A DNA stretch of 5,392 nt from Dethiobacter sp. Its GTDB lineage: Bacteria > Bacillota > Dethiobacteria > DTU022. Location of the stretch: assembly GCA_018333405.1 (NCBI GenBank), contig JAGXSR010000140.1, positions 1 to 5,392 of the forward strand. The letters are read 5' to 3'. The notes beneath the pieces are model-generated. The model ran no database searches. It was not told the origin of the DNA and worked only from the letters and a program-made list of their open reading frames with translations. Positions 5,349 to 5,392 of the stretch are shown piece after piece; the stretch's first letter is position 1; each line of letters begins with the position of its first letter. The position numbers and the translations under genes are program-made.

Positions 5349-5392
5349 CTAAGCCTTTAACCCTGAAACCATAATCTGCGTTGCCTCAGGCT
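5349..5392 (-). CDS. Possible C-terminal end of an upstream gene (partial)
   Basis: On the minus strand one frame stays open from the window edge and codes PEATQIMVSGLKA before a TAG at 5351-5349. The other two frames stop early. The composition is plausible for a protein tail, and the 64-base distance to sbtA would fit an upstream gene. Thirteen codons are too few to name a family or to prove coding. Confidence 0.2.
   Translation of the reverse strand, partial: PEATQIMVSGLKA

Overview
The window holds two operons that converge near position 3045-3094. It looks like chromosomal DNA of a Gram-positive anaerobe of the Clostridia/Peptococcaceae type. That guess rests on the strong AGGAGG-like ribosome sites, a TTG start, tightly packed operons and a stand-alone ECF-type biotin importer. 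No marker gene fixes the taxonomy, so it is an inference. There are no RNA genes, insertion sequences, CRISPR repeats or phage genes visible.

Plus strand, 1-3044. The window opens in the last 32 codons of a BioY-like biotin-binding membrane protein. It is followed with overlapping ends by a single ECF ATPase (100-786) and its transmembrane coupling protein EcfT (776-1552). Together these make a dedicated three-part biotin uptake transporter of the BioMNY kind. After 72 bases comes a second transporter, the two-gene FetAB (YbbL/YbbM) family: an ATPase (1625-2278) overlapping a membrane permease (2262-3044). The best-known member exports iron. The whole stretch reads as one transcription unit, although a separate promoter for fetAB cannot be excluded.

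Minus strand, 5284 down to 3095. The order of transcription is sbtA (sodium-dependent bicarbonate transporter family permease), sbtB (PII-like regulator whose T-loop matches cyanobacterial SbtB) and a short diacylglycerol/sphingosine kinase-like lipid kinase. Gaps are 41 and 22 bases, each with a strong ribosome site, so this is very probably an operon. A transporter next to its PII-like partner implies that uptake of bicarbonate or a similar anion is controlled by a nucleotide signal. The lipid kinase is an unexplained third member.

The most interesting points are the SbtA-SbtB pair outside its classical cyanobacterial setting. Its SbtB lacks the cysteine-containing C-terminal loop, and its SbtA has an altered first core motif. 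The linked lipid kinase lacks the usual N-terminal NPxxG loop. I did not find a clearly new system; most of the window is recognisable transport and regulation.
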